A DNA stretch of 64,000 nucleotides from Cladocopium goreaui. Lineage: Eukaryota > Sar > Dinophyceae > Suessiales > Symbiodiniaceae. Below, piece by piece: positions 10,847-21,700 of the stretch. How positions within the stretch are numbered: position 1 is the first letter of the stretch; each line of letters begins with the position of its first letter. Under the pieces are notes generated by a model. The model was not told the origin of the DNA and did not search any database. It saw only the letters and a list, made by a program, of their open reading frames with translations. Where the stretch lies: positions 77,001-141,000 of the forward strand of contig CAMXCT020006582.1 of assembly GCA_947184155.2 (NCBI GenBank), read 5' to 3'. The position numbers and the translations under genes were made by a program.

Positions 10847-11008
10847 TATAATGTCAACCCTGGATGAAAATAAACCCCGTTTACGGTTGTTAAAAAAGGG
10901 GGGGATACCATAAAAAGGTATCAGATGAAATGACTATTTGGGGGGTACCCCCCTAATTTTCATAAACCATGGATAACCATGGTTTATTCATCCGGGGTTG
11001 ACATTATA
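10847..11008. mobile_element. Inverted-repeat element ending TATAATGTCAACCC, with nearby 12-bp direct repeats
   Basis: TATAATGTCAACCCTGGATG at the left is mirrored by CATCCGGGGTTGACATTATA at the right. AAATCCTTCGCT occurs at 10835-10846 and 11016-11027, like a target duplication plus 7 extra bases on the right. Partial relatives are near 11840 and 62290. No ORF. Confidence 0.65.
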
Positions 11009-11120
11009 AATGATGAAATCCTTCGCTCCATCATGCTCAAAATGCTGGGGATTTCATCAGCATCAGCCATGTGAAGAAATCTTGCCACCCACCGACAAAG
11101 GGTCACCGGTAGAAAGTCAC

Positions 11121-11149
11121 CGAGTTTTTTTGCAACTGGGGTAGCCGGC
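11121..11149 (-). CDS. Possible microexon on the far side of a MITE intron
   Basis: Follows the MITE end GTTTACCAG|GCCGG and ends AACTCG|GTGACT. With the split Gly codon from 11249 it reads G-RLPQLQKNS in frame. If real, the intron 11150-11248 (99 bp) is exactly the MITE. The proof is only frame and splice signals. Confidence 0.35.
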
Positions 11150-11257
11150 CTGGTAAACGTTTACATAGCTATGGTAAATGGCCATAGAAATGGTGGATTT
11201 AGCCATTAATAGCATGGTGGATCTTTCCATAGTTTTTGGTATGTTTACCAGAGGGTA
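11142..11257. mobile_element. Family-1 MITE that may be an entire intron
   Basis: Right end TTTACCAGAGGGTA is intact; the left end (GTAGCCGGCCTGGTAAACG) is diverged. Inner halves match the family. On the minus strand GT...AG falls at its two ends, between exons 11249-11363 and 11121-11149. Confidence 0.7.
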
Positions 11258-11363
11258 TATTCCTCATATAACTGGCTTGGTGCCCAGCGGGATGCACAGC
11301 ATTGCACGACTCAGTGGACTCCTGCTTCTGCTTGTAGGATTGCGGTCCCGCATCCTCTTCATC
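11249..11363 (-). CDS. Exon ending at a MITE donor, reading frame uncertain
   Basis: Acceptor TTCCCAG|GATGAAG. One frame (38 codons + 1) gives DEEDAGPQSYKQKQESTESC and ends ...RNIPS at the MITE donor CCCTCTG|GTAAAC. A second frame gives an Arg/Ser-rich peptide (RDRNPTSRSRSPLSRAML) with slightly better third-position GC and would need a GC donor earlier. The first frame uses stronger splice sites. Confidence 0.5.
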
Positions 11364-11400
11364 CTGGGAAATCTACAGGACACCATCGTGTTTTACAATC

Positions 11401-11526
11401 CATATGGGGGTTTCCATAAAAGCGGGTACACCAATAGCTGGATGGTTTATAATGGAAAATGCTATGAAAATGGATGATTTTTAGGGGTACCCATGGGTAC
11501 CCCCATTTTGGGAAACCTCCATATAG
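11401..11526. mobile_element. Family-5 inverted-repeat element, small copy
   Basis: CATATGGGGGTTTCC against GGAAACCTCCATATAG. It contains the 'ggggtaccc' and 'gatggtttataatgg' blocks shared with 2204-2444. Confidence 0.45.
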
Positions 11527-12121
11527 TTGTATGGGTCAAATGTGGGTACCGCTAATTGGATGGTTAATACATGTTAATACTAAGAACAGACTTGAATCTA
11601 TGGTCCCCCAGGTCTTTAATTTCGACCCATGCCCATAGGGGTTTCCTGCAACTTGTCCCCAAAACCAATGCAATGATTACAGAAGCCTTGGTTTCCCAAG
11701 CACTGCTTCCCATATCGATACACCTTCAAAAGGTCAAGTCCCTACTGGCACATGATGTTCCCGCTGGGTGGTAAGAAATAAGATTGTTGTAAGCCAAGCA
11801 AAACAATAAATCATTCATTGACCCAGGTTTACACAGTAGTTTAATGTCAACCCCGGATTGAAAAACCCTGACTGCTAATTGGGGGCTTTACCCCCAAAAT
11901 AGTGACGCATCAATATTAGTTAATTACCCCTAGGTTCACCTTATCACCATCGTATCACCAATGTTTCCACTTCGGCTATGAATCAACTATGAACGCATAT
12001 CACCCAGCAACTATGACTTTTTCCAAAATATTCCAATCTTGGCTACCATTATCTACCATTCATCACGTGCCAACTGTTGCCGCCATGCCAGTTTCGTTGG
12101 TTTTGCTCAAATCCCTAACGC

Positions 12122-12173
12122 CTGGAAGGCGCGGTTCCCTCTGCTGGGCCTCTTTTTCGGATTCGGCTCCTTA
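12122..12173 (-). CDS. Small exon, charged
   Basis: Between TCTAAG|GAGCC and CTTCCAG|GCGTTAGG (a GC donor). One frame reads AESEKEAQQREPRLP. Another reads SRIRKRGPAEGTAPS and fits the phase 2 left by exon 12647-12771. The exon looks real but the frame is not settled. Confidence 0.42.
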
Positions 12174-12646
12174 GACACAACGCCAAGGGCTGGGCGATTT
12201 CGACGAAGATTATGGGATTTCTGTGGGATCTAAACATCAAAAAACAAATGTCAAGAAAAACAGTTTCATAATTTGGATTTGATATCATTTTAGGGGGACT
12301 TCATTATAGGGATTTTTAGAGGGTGATGGACATATGAGCTTCTATTACCTTTCGTGGACTTTTCATGAAACACAATCTAGTTTCCAAAAGAACCCCCACG
12401 TTGAGTACACACATATATATATATGTGTGTTTCATGTGCAATTATATATACGTACGCGTATTATATGTTGTTAATAATCATATATAATATGTATGTATAT
12501 ATATATGTCTGTATATACATATGTACCCCCCTTAACGTCCCTATTATAAGAGTATTGCCGGAAAATGCTGGGCTCTATAAAGGCCCGATCCAGTTGATGG
12601 TGAGGACATATTTCCACAAGGTAGGGGGCCCATCTGTTCCTATCAC

Positions 12647-12771
12647 CTAGGCTCTGCGATCATGTTTTGGAACATGATGTTGGTCACCTGCTCCGGAACT
12701 TTCAGACCCAACTTCTCCCGTAGGAAGGTGTTCTCAGCCACTAAGTTGGACATCTGCGAGTCATGAATCAC
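12647..12771 (-). CDS. Coiled-coil exon
   Basis: Between CCGCAAG|GTGATT and GAGCCTAG|GTGATA, 41 codons plus 2 bases. It reads VIHDSQMSNLVAENTFLREK and then LGLKVPEQVTNIMFQNMIAE. The heptad-like pattern with few prolines suggests a coiled coil. It continues in phase from exon 12955-13042. Confidence 0.72.
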
Positions 12772-12954
12772 CTTGCGGCACCAGAATTTCCCGGTGAGAA
12801 GGATAGGATGATAGGAAACTCCAGATTAAGGGATTTCTCAAACGGCCAAATTAAGGATTTATACAGTCCTCAAGTCCTCATGTTTGGCAATCCCTAAAGA
12901 GTCTCCAGATTCTCCCCATGGATCCAGAAAAAGGGCTGATTTTGGTTACCTCAC

Positions 12955-13042
12955 CACACTGCGGTCCGCCTGAACTTCATCGAGCACAGCTAAATGCCTC
13001 ACCAAAAGCTCTTCTGCTTGCGCGCGAAACTCAGCTACACAC
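12955..13042 (-). CDS. Helical exon of the same coiled-coil protein
   Basis: Between AACGAG|GTGTG and CAGTGTG|GTGAGG. After one split base it reads CVAEFRAQAEELLVRHLAVL and then DEVQADRSV. It joins in phase to the exons on both sides (13.63 kb and 12.77 kb), giving an unbroken helical segment. Confidence 0.68.
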
Positions 13043-13596
13043 CTCGTTCGAAGGGCCGAAGGGGGCTTTGGCGTCACTGGATGTGCATGTGGTGTCCAAG
13101 AAGTAACGGAAAGCTTGAGGGTTTGTAGCGGGGCATCCTTCCCAAATGTTGTTGGGCCATTGTCGTGACAAGAAACATGACTGGTCATGACTTGTTGACC
13201 TCGTCAATCTTTATAAATCATAAATAATCATAATAAATCATAGAGTAAGTAAGTCAAGTTATGGATAGAAACGAGTCCTGAATTGATGGTCATTGTGAAC
13301 CGTTGAACCACCGATGAATTCTTGGCGACCAATCTAAACACCAAATCCATAGCCTGGAGAATCATCAGTCACCACTGTTCCTATCCACTTTGGGTAGGGG
13401 GGAACCACGGATGAAACCAGCAACCCTGATCCACCTCGGTGAAACACCATCAACGCCCCTGAAAATTTCGTTAGTGGAACCCCGAAAAATCGGAAAACTT
13501 CAACCTCCAGAGCCAATGATGTTCCCATGATTTTCTCAAAATGACGATGGACTGAGCGCACCTTTTGACCATTTGAGGTCTCCCCGCATCCCAGGC

Positions 13597-13631
13597 CTTG
13601 AGAGGCCTGCCTCCAGTCTATCCACTTCCTC
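13597..13631 (-). CDS. Coiled-coil exon
   Basis: After CTTGCAG it reads EEVDRLEAGLS and then AG, ending at TCAAG|GCCTGG, a GC donor. This fits the one-base phase of the next exon. With the 18-bp exon before it, it makes RRGLTP-EEVDRLEAGLS, a natural helix start. Confidence 0.6.
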
Positions 13632-13658
13632 CTGCAAGGTGGGTCCATTAGGGCTCAC

Positions 13659-13676
13659 CGGCGTCAAACCTCGGCG
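13659..13676 (-). CDS. 18-bp microexon
   Basis: Between TTCCCAG|CGCC and ACGCCG|GTGAGC, six codons RRGLTP in phase 0. The strong GTGAGC donor and the sensible junction LTP-EEVDRLE support it; size limits certainty. Confidence 0.45.
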
Positions 13677-14170
13677 CTGGGAAGCCACCAACGGAGTTTT
13701 TTTTTGGGGCCCCACGGCCTTGCGTTCGGCAATTTCCAGAACATGTCTAAAACCTTAATTCTTTTTGGGATGTCTTGCCCTTTTTGGTGTGTTTCATGTT
13801 GAATTCATTGAATTCTAGAGAGGGTGCAACCCTCTAGTAATCAAACCTTACTCTTTTTTTGACAAAACTTACCGTTAGTGAAAACATCACCTAAAAAGCC
13901 GGGACGGTTGATTCCACAGAAGTCTGTATATGCACAATTAAAAATTACAATTATAGTAAAATAATTATACATCATGATACTGTAATAACAACAAACACAA
14001 TGATCATAGACGTATATACATATACTTAAAAAATAAGTAAACACGCAGAAAGTCATGTTTTACTGTATATCTTGTATATAGCACAGATATACCCAACTCA
14101 GCTATATCTGGGTATATTTCAATGTATTAATATACAGGTATTATATACCCAACTTTTTGCCCATTCAGCG

Positions 14171-14241
14171 TTCGACCCCAAGAAACTGGGCGACTTCGCC
14201 GCCGAAGTCGCCGGCAGGATCGGCGTGACGTCCTCGAGCTC
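14171..14241 (+). CDS. Possible plus-strand exon, strand uncertain
   Basis: Plus reading after TTTTTGCCCATTCAG gives FDPKKLGDFAAEVAGRIG with nearly all third positions G or C and a good acceptor. The minus reading (ATPRGELEDVTPILPATS) is also open and GC-rich. Almost everything else here is on the minus strand, so strand is undecided. Confidence 0.35.
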
Positions 14242-14689
14242 GCCTCGGGGCGTGGCGAGATCGATGGGGGAAAATGAAGGCTTTAGACCAAGGAGATGAA
14301 CTACAGGTTATACGTGGTCTATACATGGCTTATACATGGTCTATACATGCTTTATACATGGTTTATACCATGTTCTAACTAACATTACATGTCCGAATGA
14401 TTTAAAATGTTGATTTCTTATACCACGTTTGAACTAACCATGCTTTAACAAACCAAAAATTGACAAACCATCTTTTGGCCAACCAAACATGTTAAAAGGT
14501 TGGTTTCAACCAAAAATTGGAAGAGGAAAAAAACAGATTCAACCAAGCAATTAAATAGAGATCTCACCAAGAAAACACTGTTGTTTGAGAACGAATAGGT
14601 CGTTTAAGCAGCAAAACTAGGGTAACTAGGGTGTTGAACAAACCAAGCTGGACTAAAATGCTGATTCGACAGAACTTGGGGATTTCTTC

Positions 14690-14733
14690 AAGTTCCTTCA
14701 TCAACATCACCTTTGTCCGGAAGACCTATTGTT
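14690..14733 (-). CDS. Possible small exon
   Basis: After ACAATAG|GTCTTCC the frame VFRTKVMLMKELEE is open and helical. The 3' limit is unclear. Weak. Confidence 0.28.
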
Positions 14734-14923
14734 CCACCACTTCCCACGCTAGGAAACAGTGCTGGTGCGGTAGCTGGGGCATCATATATTGCACATGTAT
14801 AAGTATGCATGACTATGCCCTGTTGCCAAGTAAGCTTCAGAAATCTATCTTCACTGTGACACCTGGTGTAGCTGCATATGGATCTACCATGATCTACCAG
14901 GGTCACCTATTCTGCTGGGTGAC

Positions 14924-15052
14924 TGTCTGAAAATAGGGTAGCCCATGTACCCCCAATCCATCACCTGATTGATCACCATCAAATCCCTATTTTCACATGG
15001 CCACAACTGGGGGGTAAAACATCGTAAAACCATAGTTCCCAGTTTTCAGACA
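14924..15052. mobile_element. Family-6 inverted-repeat element (TGTCTGAAAATAGGG)
   Basis: TGTCTGAAAATAGGGTAGCC at the left and CCAGTTTTCAGACA at the right. Other copies are at 20575-20664 and 58646-58777, with worn ones near 43997 and 46371. The ends TGTCTGAAAATAGGG / CCCTATTTTCAGACA are best seen at 20575-20664. Confidence 0.65.
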
Positions 15053-15165
15053 CCCCCAGATTAATCATATCAGTTGGTTAGCCAAAAATCTAGGATCTCC
15101 CCCATGATCTTCCCATGATTGTTGCTTAAATCACCAGATATTCCCAATATAGTTTACATATTCTT

Positions 15166-15545
15166 CATATAATGTAATATAATATAATATAATATAATGT
15201 AATGTAATATAATATAATGTAATGTAATATAATGTAATATAATGTAATATAATGTAATATAATATATTATAATCTAATCTAATATAATATAATATAATAT
15301 AATAAATATAATATAATATATAATAAAGTATCATCTAATATAATATAATATAATATAGTATAATATAATATATATATATTATAATAGTATATTATTATAT
15401 TATATTATATAATCTAATATAATATAATATTACATTATATAATATAATATTATATTATATTATATTATATTATCCAATATAATATTATATAATATAATCT
15501 AATTTAATATATCTAATATAATCACCATAAATCCCCAATCTAGTT
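15166..15545. repeat. Pentanucleotide microsatellite (TATAA/TGTAA)n
   Basis: About 380 bp of taata, taatg and related 5-bp units, degrading to dinucleotide AT near 15370. Open frames here are artefacts. Confidence 0.9.
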
Positions 15546-15666
15546 TATATATTCTGTATATATATATATATATCTCTCTCTCTCTCCCCAATATAGTTTC
15601 TATCTATATAATAATATATATATATGACCAACCAGATCACCATGAATTTCTGGGTGAAATCTGTGG

Positions 15667-15725
15667 TCTGAGTTGCTCTCGGCTGTGACCAGCACCTCGA
15701 CTCGGTCCTCTACCTGCACAAATCG
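15667..15725 (-). CDS. Exon, beta-strand-like peptide
   Basis: After GGATCCAG the frame RFVQVEDRVEVLVTAESNSD is open with GC-rich third positions. The donor is probably a GA or GC form (TCA|GACCAC). Alternating V/E residues suggest beta strands. It is not assignable to the helicase. Confidence 0.48.
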
Positions 15726-16492
15726 CTGGATCCATGGGGGAATTCCTACGGAGGTTTCATGAGGTCATGGGGAAAATGTCTCAGAAAAAATGAGGATTTG
15801 TCATGGGGAATCCTGAAAAAACATGGGGAAAAATGAGGATTCGGTTTTTTGTTATGGGAAAATCCCACCTTTTTTTCGATGGAAACTGTGGGTAGCCCAA
15901 AATCGGAAACTTTCGGGATGAAGCCAGGGGACAGTCAAAAAAAAACAGTCAGATTTCGCCCATGAAAAATGGGAGTTGAACCACTGATGGAATGGGATTT
16001 AACCACCAGAAATGGGGATGAACCACCAAACATTGGGATTAACCCTTGAAAAAATGATGCGGCTGTTTGTACGCAATTTGCCTACTAAAAATGATAGGTG
16101 TCCATAGCAAAACTAATCTTACCAGAGGGTAACACAAAGAAAAATCGGAGTGAACCAGCGAATATGGTATTCTCTGGATGGATTTAGGGGAACATCTGAA
16201 GGAAATGCTGGCACTTATGCAGTAGGAGCTCCCAGCTCCAAATGCTGGCACTTATAAAACCATTCCTGCCGAGGTGTTGCTCCCTTGAAATCTGAAGCTG
16301 TTCATCCCTTTTAACTGCACCAAACGCGGTTGGCTATGGAGGGAGCCATCCCTTTCTAATCCATGGGGGTAACCCCCAGTTATCATCCACTTATAGTAGG
16401 ATTTTCCACGAAATAGACATAAATAAACCATCCAGCTATTGGGGTATCCCCATGACTATGGAAACCCCCTACATCTCAAAAAAAAATCCTGG

Positions 16493-16600
16493 CCTCAGCT
16501 TCCTTCAGGGGAGCATCCAGCGTCACCTTCTTGGACGAAAGTCTCTGCGGCTTCTCCTTCTGCAAAGCAGACTTTCCCGGCTCCATGGCTGGAAATCAGC
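16493..16600 (-). CDS. Exon, Lys-rich, possible start codon
   Basis: After TTTCCAG|CC the frame opens with MEPGKSALQKEKPQRLSSKK and then VTLDAPLKEAEAR. A GTGACG donor occurs after SSKK. The ATG follows an acceptor by two bases, which suits a trans-spliced first exon. No domain. Confidence 0.45.
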
Positions 16601-17221
16601 TGAAAAAGCTGCTGGATGCTCGGAGCTGGAGTGGGCTTTTGAAGACACAAGCCAAAAGCATGACCCTGATCTTTGAAGATCCAGCTGGTATGTTACCCTA
16701 ATTGAGTAGCAATTCAACATGCATAGGAAACTGAGTATGACTCCAGCAGAACCAAAGAACATCGAAGAACCATTTGTGCCAGGGGATTAGGAGGTCATCT
16801 GGCAAAGGGGACACCGCGGCTTGATACTCAAGGAGCTCTGAGATGGAGACCACTCAATGGCGAAATGGATTGGTTGAAGGGAAAATCTAGGGCAAACCAT
16901 GGTTCTCACCAAACTTGAGAGCAGGCGGAGGCGGACGAAAGGTAGTGTAGTGGGAGAGGAGTGGTGTCAAAATGCTGCGCCCCTAAGATGATACACCAAA
17001 AACATTTTTGCGCAGTCTAAGATCATTTTATCCAGAGCATGACTGCATGATACGGTGTCTTGTGCAGCGTGAAATGATGCACGAAAAGGTGTTTATTTAA
17101 AACCCCTTTTTAAGACCCCTTGCAGCAACTGTTATTGAGGCTGAAGCAAACCAATTATGCTGGACTACAGGGACATCTCCCTCATGGAGAGTGTGCCTCT
17201 ACTGTGGCGGACCGTGACCGC

Positions 17222-17245
17222 GTCACCCGTGGGAATTGAACCCAT
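17222..17245 (-). other. tRNA-like B-box fragment
   Basis: On the minus strand GGTCATGGGTTCAATTCCCA resembles a tRNA T-arm/B-box (GGTTCRANNCC). A similar GGTCATGTTCGAGTCCCA lies on the plus strand at 52263-52281. No cloverleaf could be drawn, so these are more likely SINE relics than tRNA genes. Confidence 0.3.
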
Positions 17246-18676
17246 GACCATTTTAGAGGGGGGGGGCCCTTATAATTGATATCTAATACATAACGTCGAG
17301 AAGTCTACGTTTTCCACGGGCTGGCCCCCCAATACGCCCTATGATTGTGCTGAAGCACGGAGAACTCAGGTAGCTGACGCTACCTTTCGTGATATGGAAG
17401 TTTCCTATCAGACTATCCCTTCATCCAATTCTGGGAATCACGGAATATCATGGAATATCAACCAAAAAATGCGGTATGACTTTGAACTCACCAGGAACAT
17501 ATCAGGAATTACTTCAAGCATTTTTAGCTGGTAGGCCACGAGCCGAACTTGGTATTGGTTCCAATGAGGGGCCCCGTTTGAATCATAGGTGCAATAGGAA
17601 TCCTGCTCCTGAAATAAACAGTTTGAACCCTGGGAGTCATCATTCCATCTCTGCACCTAGCGTTCATTGGGAAAATATCCCCAAATCTATCCGACTCAAA
17701 TCGCGTTCACGGGAAGATCACAGGAAACCATGGATTTTACCAGCAAAATATTGGGTTTACGGCATTCCCTCCGACCATTTCTGGAAAAAACAAAAATTAG
17801 GGCTACTGACAAGATGACCATAGATTGCCTATGATGGCGAACGTGAGGCTAGTTACCACGGCTATTCAATGGTTTCCTTAGTGATTCCTTCTAATGGCTG
17901 CGTTGCGATCGCAACCTTTGGATATCCATTCCGCTAATGATGGCCCAATAAGTAATATTGTCAGTGGCTCATGTAAGGCTCATAGTATTCATATGTATTC
18001 ATCTACACCATGTCCCTGCCTGAAGAGAAAAGTCCTGCATCCCAGAATTGATTTAACACGTTGTATATAATTCACCATTGTGTCTAGGCAAACTATTTAT
18101 ATCGATGTATATCATCATAAACTACGGAAAAAAGTGGAAAAAATACATAAAAATACATCGGGTACAACCCCTGGATTTGGATAGTAAATTAACATGTTTC
18201 TCCAATAGATTTTCGATAGATAATCCAGTGACCAAAAGCATCTTGGCCAAGAGGCACCACCAACGTCACATCTTTGATGTCCAACCTGTCAATCAAACCG
18301 CTTTTACAATGAGAAAGATTGAGAAATTGAGAAAAAAGATTGATGATATGGGAAAACAAAATTATATAAACAATAGCAGTTGGGTATGGTTTAGGATACT
18401 TTCAAAGGGTAAAACAAATTCCAACAAACAAATCTATGCGCTGAAAGCTTCGGAATAGAACGGGTTCATGTCACGTTTTTTGCCCAAGATTGCACTCTTT
18501 AAACTCACCTGGAGCCTTTAAAAAAAAGCAAATCACCCCAGGCCCCATGTATTTAAATGTTGTTTTACTTCCAGGTCAGTGTTTCAGGATGCTGTGGTTT
18601 GGTTCATTTTTTTAGCTCCTGGAGTTTCGAATGGAAAAAATCGCAGGAATCTGATGAGAAAAAAGGGCACCCGCAC

Positions 18677-18753
18677 CCTCTGGCAGCCACATCTGTAGCC
18701 ACAAGCACACGGGCTCGGCCATTGCGAAAGTCCGCAAGGGCGTCTTCTCTCTC
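18677..18753 (-). CDS. Helicase exon with motif V
   Basis: Between GTCCCAG|GAGAG and GCCAGAGG|GTGCGG, 25 codons plus 2 bases: EREDALADFRNGR and then ARVLVATDVAAR(G). Motif V (ATDVAARG) contacts RNA and ATP in DEAD-box proteins. The expected next residues (LDI) must come from an exon not identified here. Confidence 0.85.
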
Positions 18754-21700
18754 CTGGGACCATCAAGGGACCAGAAAACCCACCATCAATGGCATCGAAA
18801 ACAGGCTTAAGCCTGGCTGAAGCAGAAATGGAATCCAAGAATGACTATGTTATGCCATGTTCACACCAAACAAATCTATATCATCATCCTGATTCAGGTT
18901 CGAATGGTAAGATTTTTCGGGTAACTCGGTTGAAGTCGAAGCTATCACAGGGACTCCGAAGGCGTGTCAGTCATGACTGCTAGAGACAGGATGGCTCATC
19001 CGCACGTTCAGAGGTCATTTATGCGACATGGGCCAAAGGTAGGAACTCAAAGAATGGGATGGTTGATGATTGACAGTGGACATCAAAATAGATAGTATCG
19101 ATGAATATCAATGGGAAGGCTGTGGCCCAGGTTCCTCAATCGAGACCCGGGTCCGTTGGGGTCCCGGGGTGCATCACGAGGTATCCTTTCGAGAGTCATC
19201 ATGCCACCATCTGAGGTTGGTACCCATGCTTTTGCAAGTTCCTACTATGGCCACCTGGACCCCCAAGCCGATATATCAGTCATAGCCGTGGCCCAAATCT
19301 ACATCTGGATCATCTAAATGCATCAATCCTCATAAATCATATATAAATATAGACGTCCTAGAGTAGCTAGGATATGATTAGAATATGGAACTCTCAAAAA
19401 CAATTCAAACTAGATTGGGAATATGTCCTATACACTATTAAATCAACTGTTCAAAATCTATAATGTGGTGTAAAACAATCAGAAACCATCCCCCAGTCAT
19501 CACCATTCCCAGTCATGGCTGGTTATTATGTTCGATCTACTCCCGACGTCACCAACGCCACGGCCTGCCTGTTGATCCTTGTCGCTGTGCATGGCATTGG
19601 CGTTGATCTAGGCCATCGACGGACGGTTATCACCATGAATAATTACCACCATGAATACGGCTTATTCGCCACTCATTCGTGTGGTTATTAGCCAGTTATG
19701 ATCACTATTAGCCACCATTAAATCCATGTTTATGACATGTTATTACCACATATTACCACTATTAAATCCGCCTATTCATGTATAAGCTCCGGGTTACAAT
19801 GTTACAACACATGTTTTTTTAACATCACGTTTCACATCTGGCACCTGCAAGTTAGGGATAATCCCAAGTTGGGGACCTGAAACCACCAATTTCAGTGGAG
19901 ATGTGCCTTGTAACCACAAGCAAAGGCACTTTCTCATGTGCAATGTATAATATAATACAGTATAGTATAATAAAATATAATTTGATACATATAATATATA
20001 TATATTCTATTTTATTATACTCATATATATATATATATTATATTATAGAATGCGTTAAATCATATGCTATACTATATGCGATAAATCTTATATATGCACG
20101 CATACACAATGCAGGACAAATATGCCTTGCAGTTGATTCTGCTCACAGCGTGGTGGCTGCTGCATGTTACAATCAAACAAGGGCCTTTCGCTGCCATAAA
20201 TCTGCGGGACATTCAGGGTGGAATTTTGGTGGTTCAACATCACCTGTCGCAGATATTCAAGATTGGATTTATGTTGAAAACAGAACTGATTTTTGGAGAG
20301 TGCCAAAATTCTGTGCCTGGTGACCACAAACAGAGTGATCATTTCGCACGCACCATCTCATTATTCTTGGCCCATACCCAAGCAGAGACCACGCAATCTC
20401 CTTTTCCCGGTGCAGACACAAGAAGCTCAGGTGCACTGCCCCCAAAAAGCTTCCAGCTTTACATGGAGATGTTTCTCTTTCTCCCTCAGTTTTTTTTTGA
20501 AAATTTTCCCATACCTTTCCCGTTACACTTAAATGAGTGTCCCTATGATTTCCCTATGATTTCCCAAAGGGGTTTGTCTGAAAATGTTGTGTGCCTACAC
20601 CCAATGGTTAATGATCAGTTTCCCTATTAAATTGCCATAATTGGGGGTACCCTATTTTCAGACACAGCCAAAGATTTCTCAAAAGTCACCAGCTCAGCCG
20701 AAGGCACCGCGTGCTTCCGCAGGCATCGCACCACGATGTCACACTGCTTGCGCATGGCCACGAAGACCAAGATGCGCGCGGAGTCCGCAGATCCGCGAAG
20801 CACCTGGAGGCTGCTGAAGTGGAGAATTTGTTTTTTTAAAGTGGGGAATCATTGAGATTTTATCGGGATTTTATTGGGATTTTTATTGGGTTTTTATTGG
20901 GTTTTATTGAGATTTTATTGGATTTCATTGAGATTTTATTGGGATTCGATGGATTTTATTGGGATTTTATCGGGATTCTATTGGGTTTTTATTGGATTTT
21001 ATTGAGATTTTATTGGGATTCGATGGATTTTATTGGGATTTTATCGGGATTCTATTGGGATTCTATTGGATTTTATTGAGATTTTATTGGGATTCGATGG
21101 ATTTTATTGGTATTGGGATTCTATTGGGTTTTTATTGGGTTTTATTGAGATTTTATTGGGATTCGATGGATTTTATTGGGATTTTATTGGGATTCTATTG
21201 TTTTATTGAGTTTTATTGAGATTTTATTGGGATTCGATGGATTTTATTGGGATTTTATTGGGATTCTATTGAGTTTTTATTGAGTTTTATTGAGATTTTA
21301 TTGGGATTCGATGGATTTTATTGGGATTTTATTGGGATTCTATTGAGTTTTATTGAGTTTTATTGGGATTCGATGGATTTTATTGGGATTTTATTGGGAT
21401 TCTATTGGGTTTTATTGAGTTTTATTGAGATTTTATTGGGATTCGATTGATTTTATTTGGTTTTTATCGGGATTCTATTGGGTTTTTATTGGATTTTATT
21501 GAGATTTTATTGGGATTCGATGGATTTTATTGGGATTTTATCGGGATTCTATTGGATTTTATTGAGATTTTATTGGGATTCGATGGATTTTATTGGGATT
21601 TTATTGGGATTCTATTGAGTTTTTGTTGAGTTTTATTGAGATTTTATTGGGATTCGATGGATTTTATTGGGTTTTTATCGGGATTCTATTGGGTTTTTAT

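Noticed and set aside
17195-17245. tRNA gene on the minus strand
   Set aside because: Only the T-arm fits; acceptor and anticodon stems cannot be formed.
17389-17817. 142-aa plus-strand ORF
   Set aside because: Its 3' half is a family-4 element and no splice or domain signal supports it.
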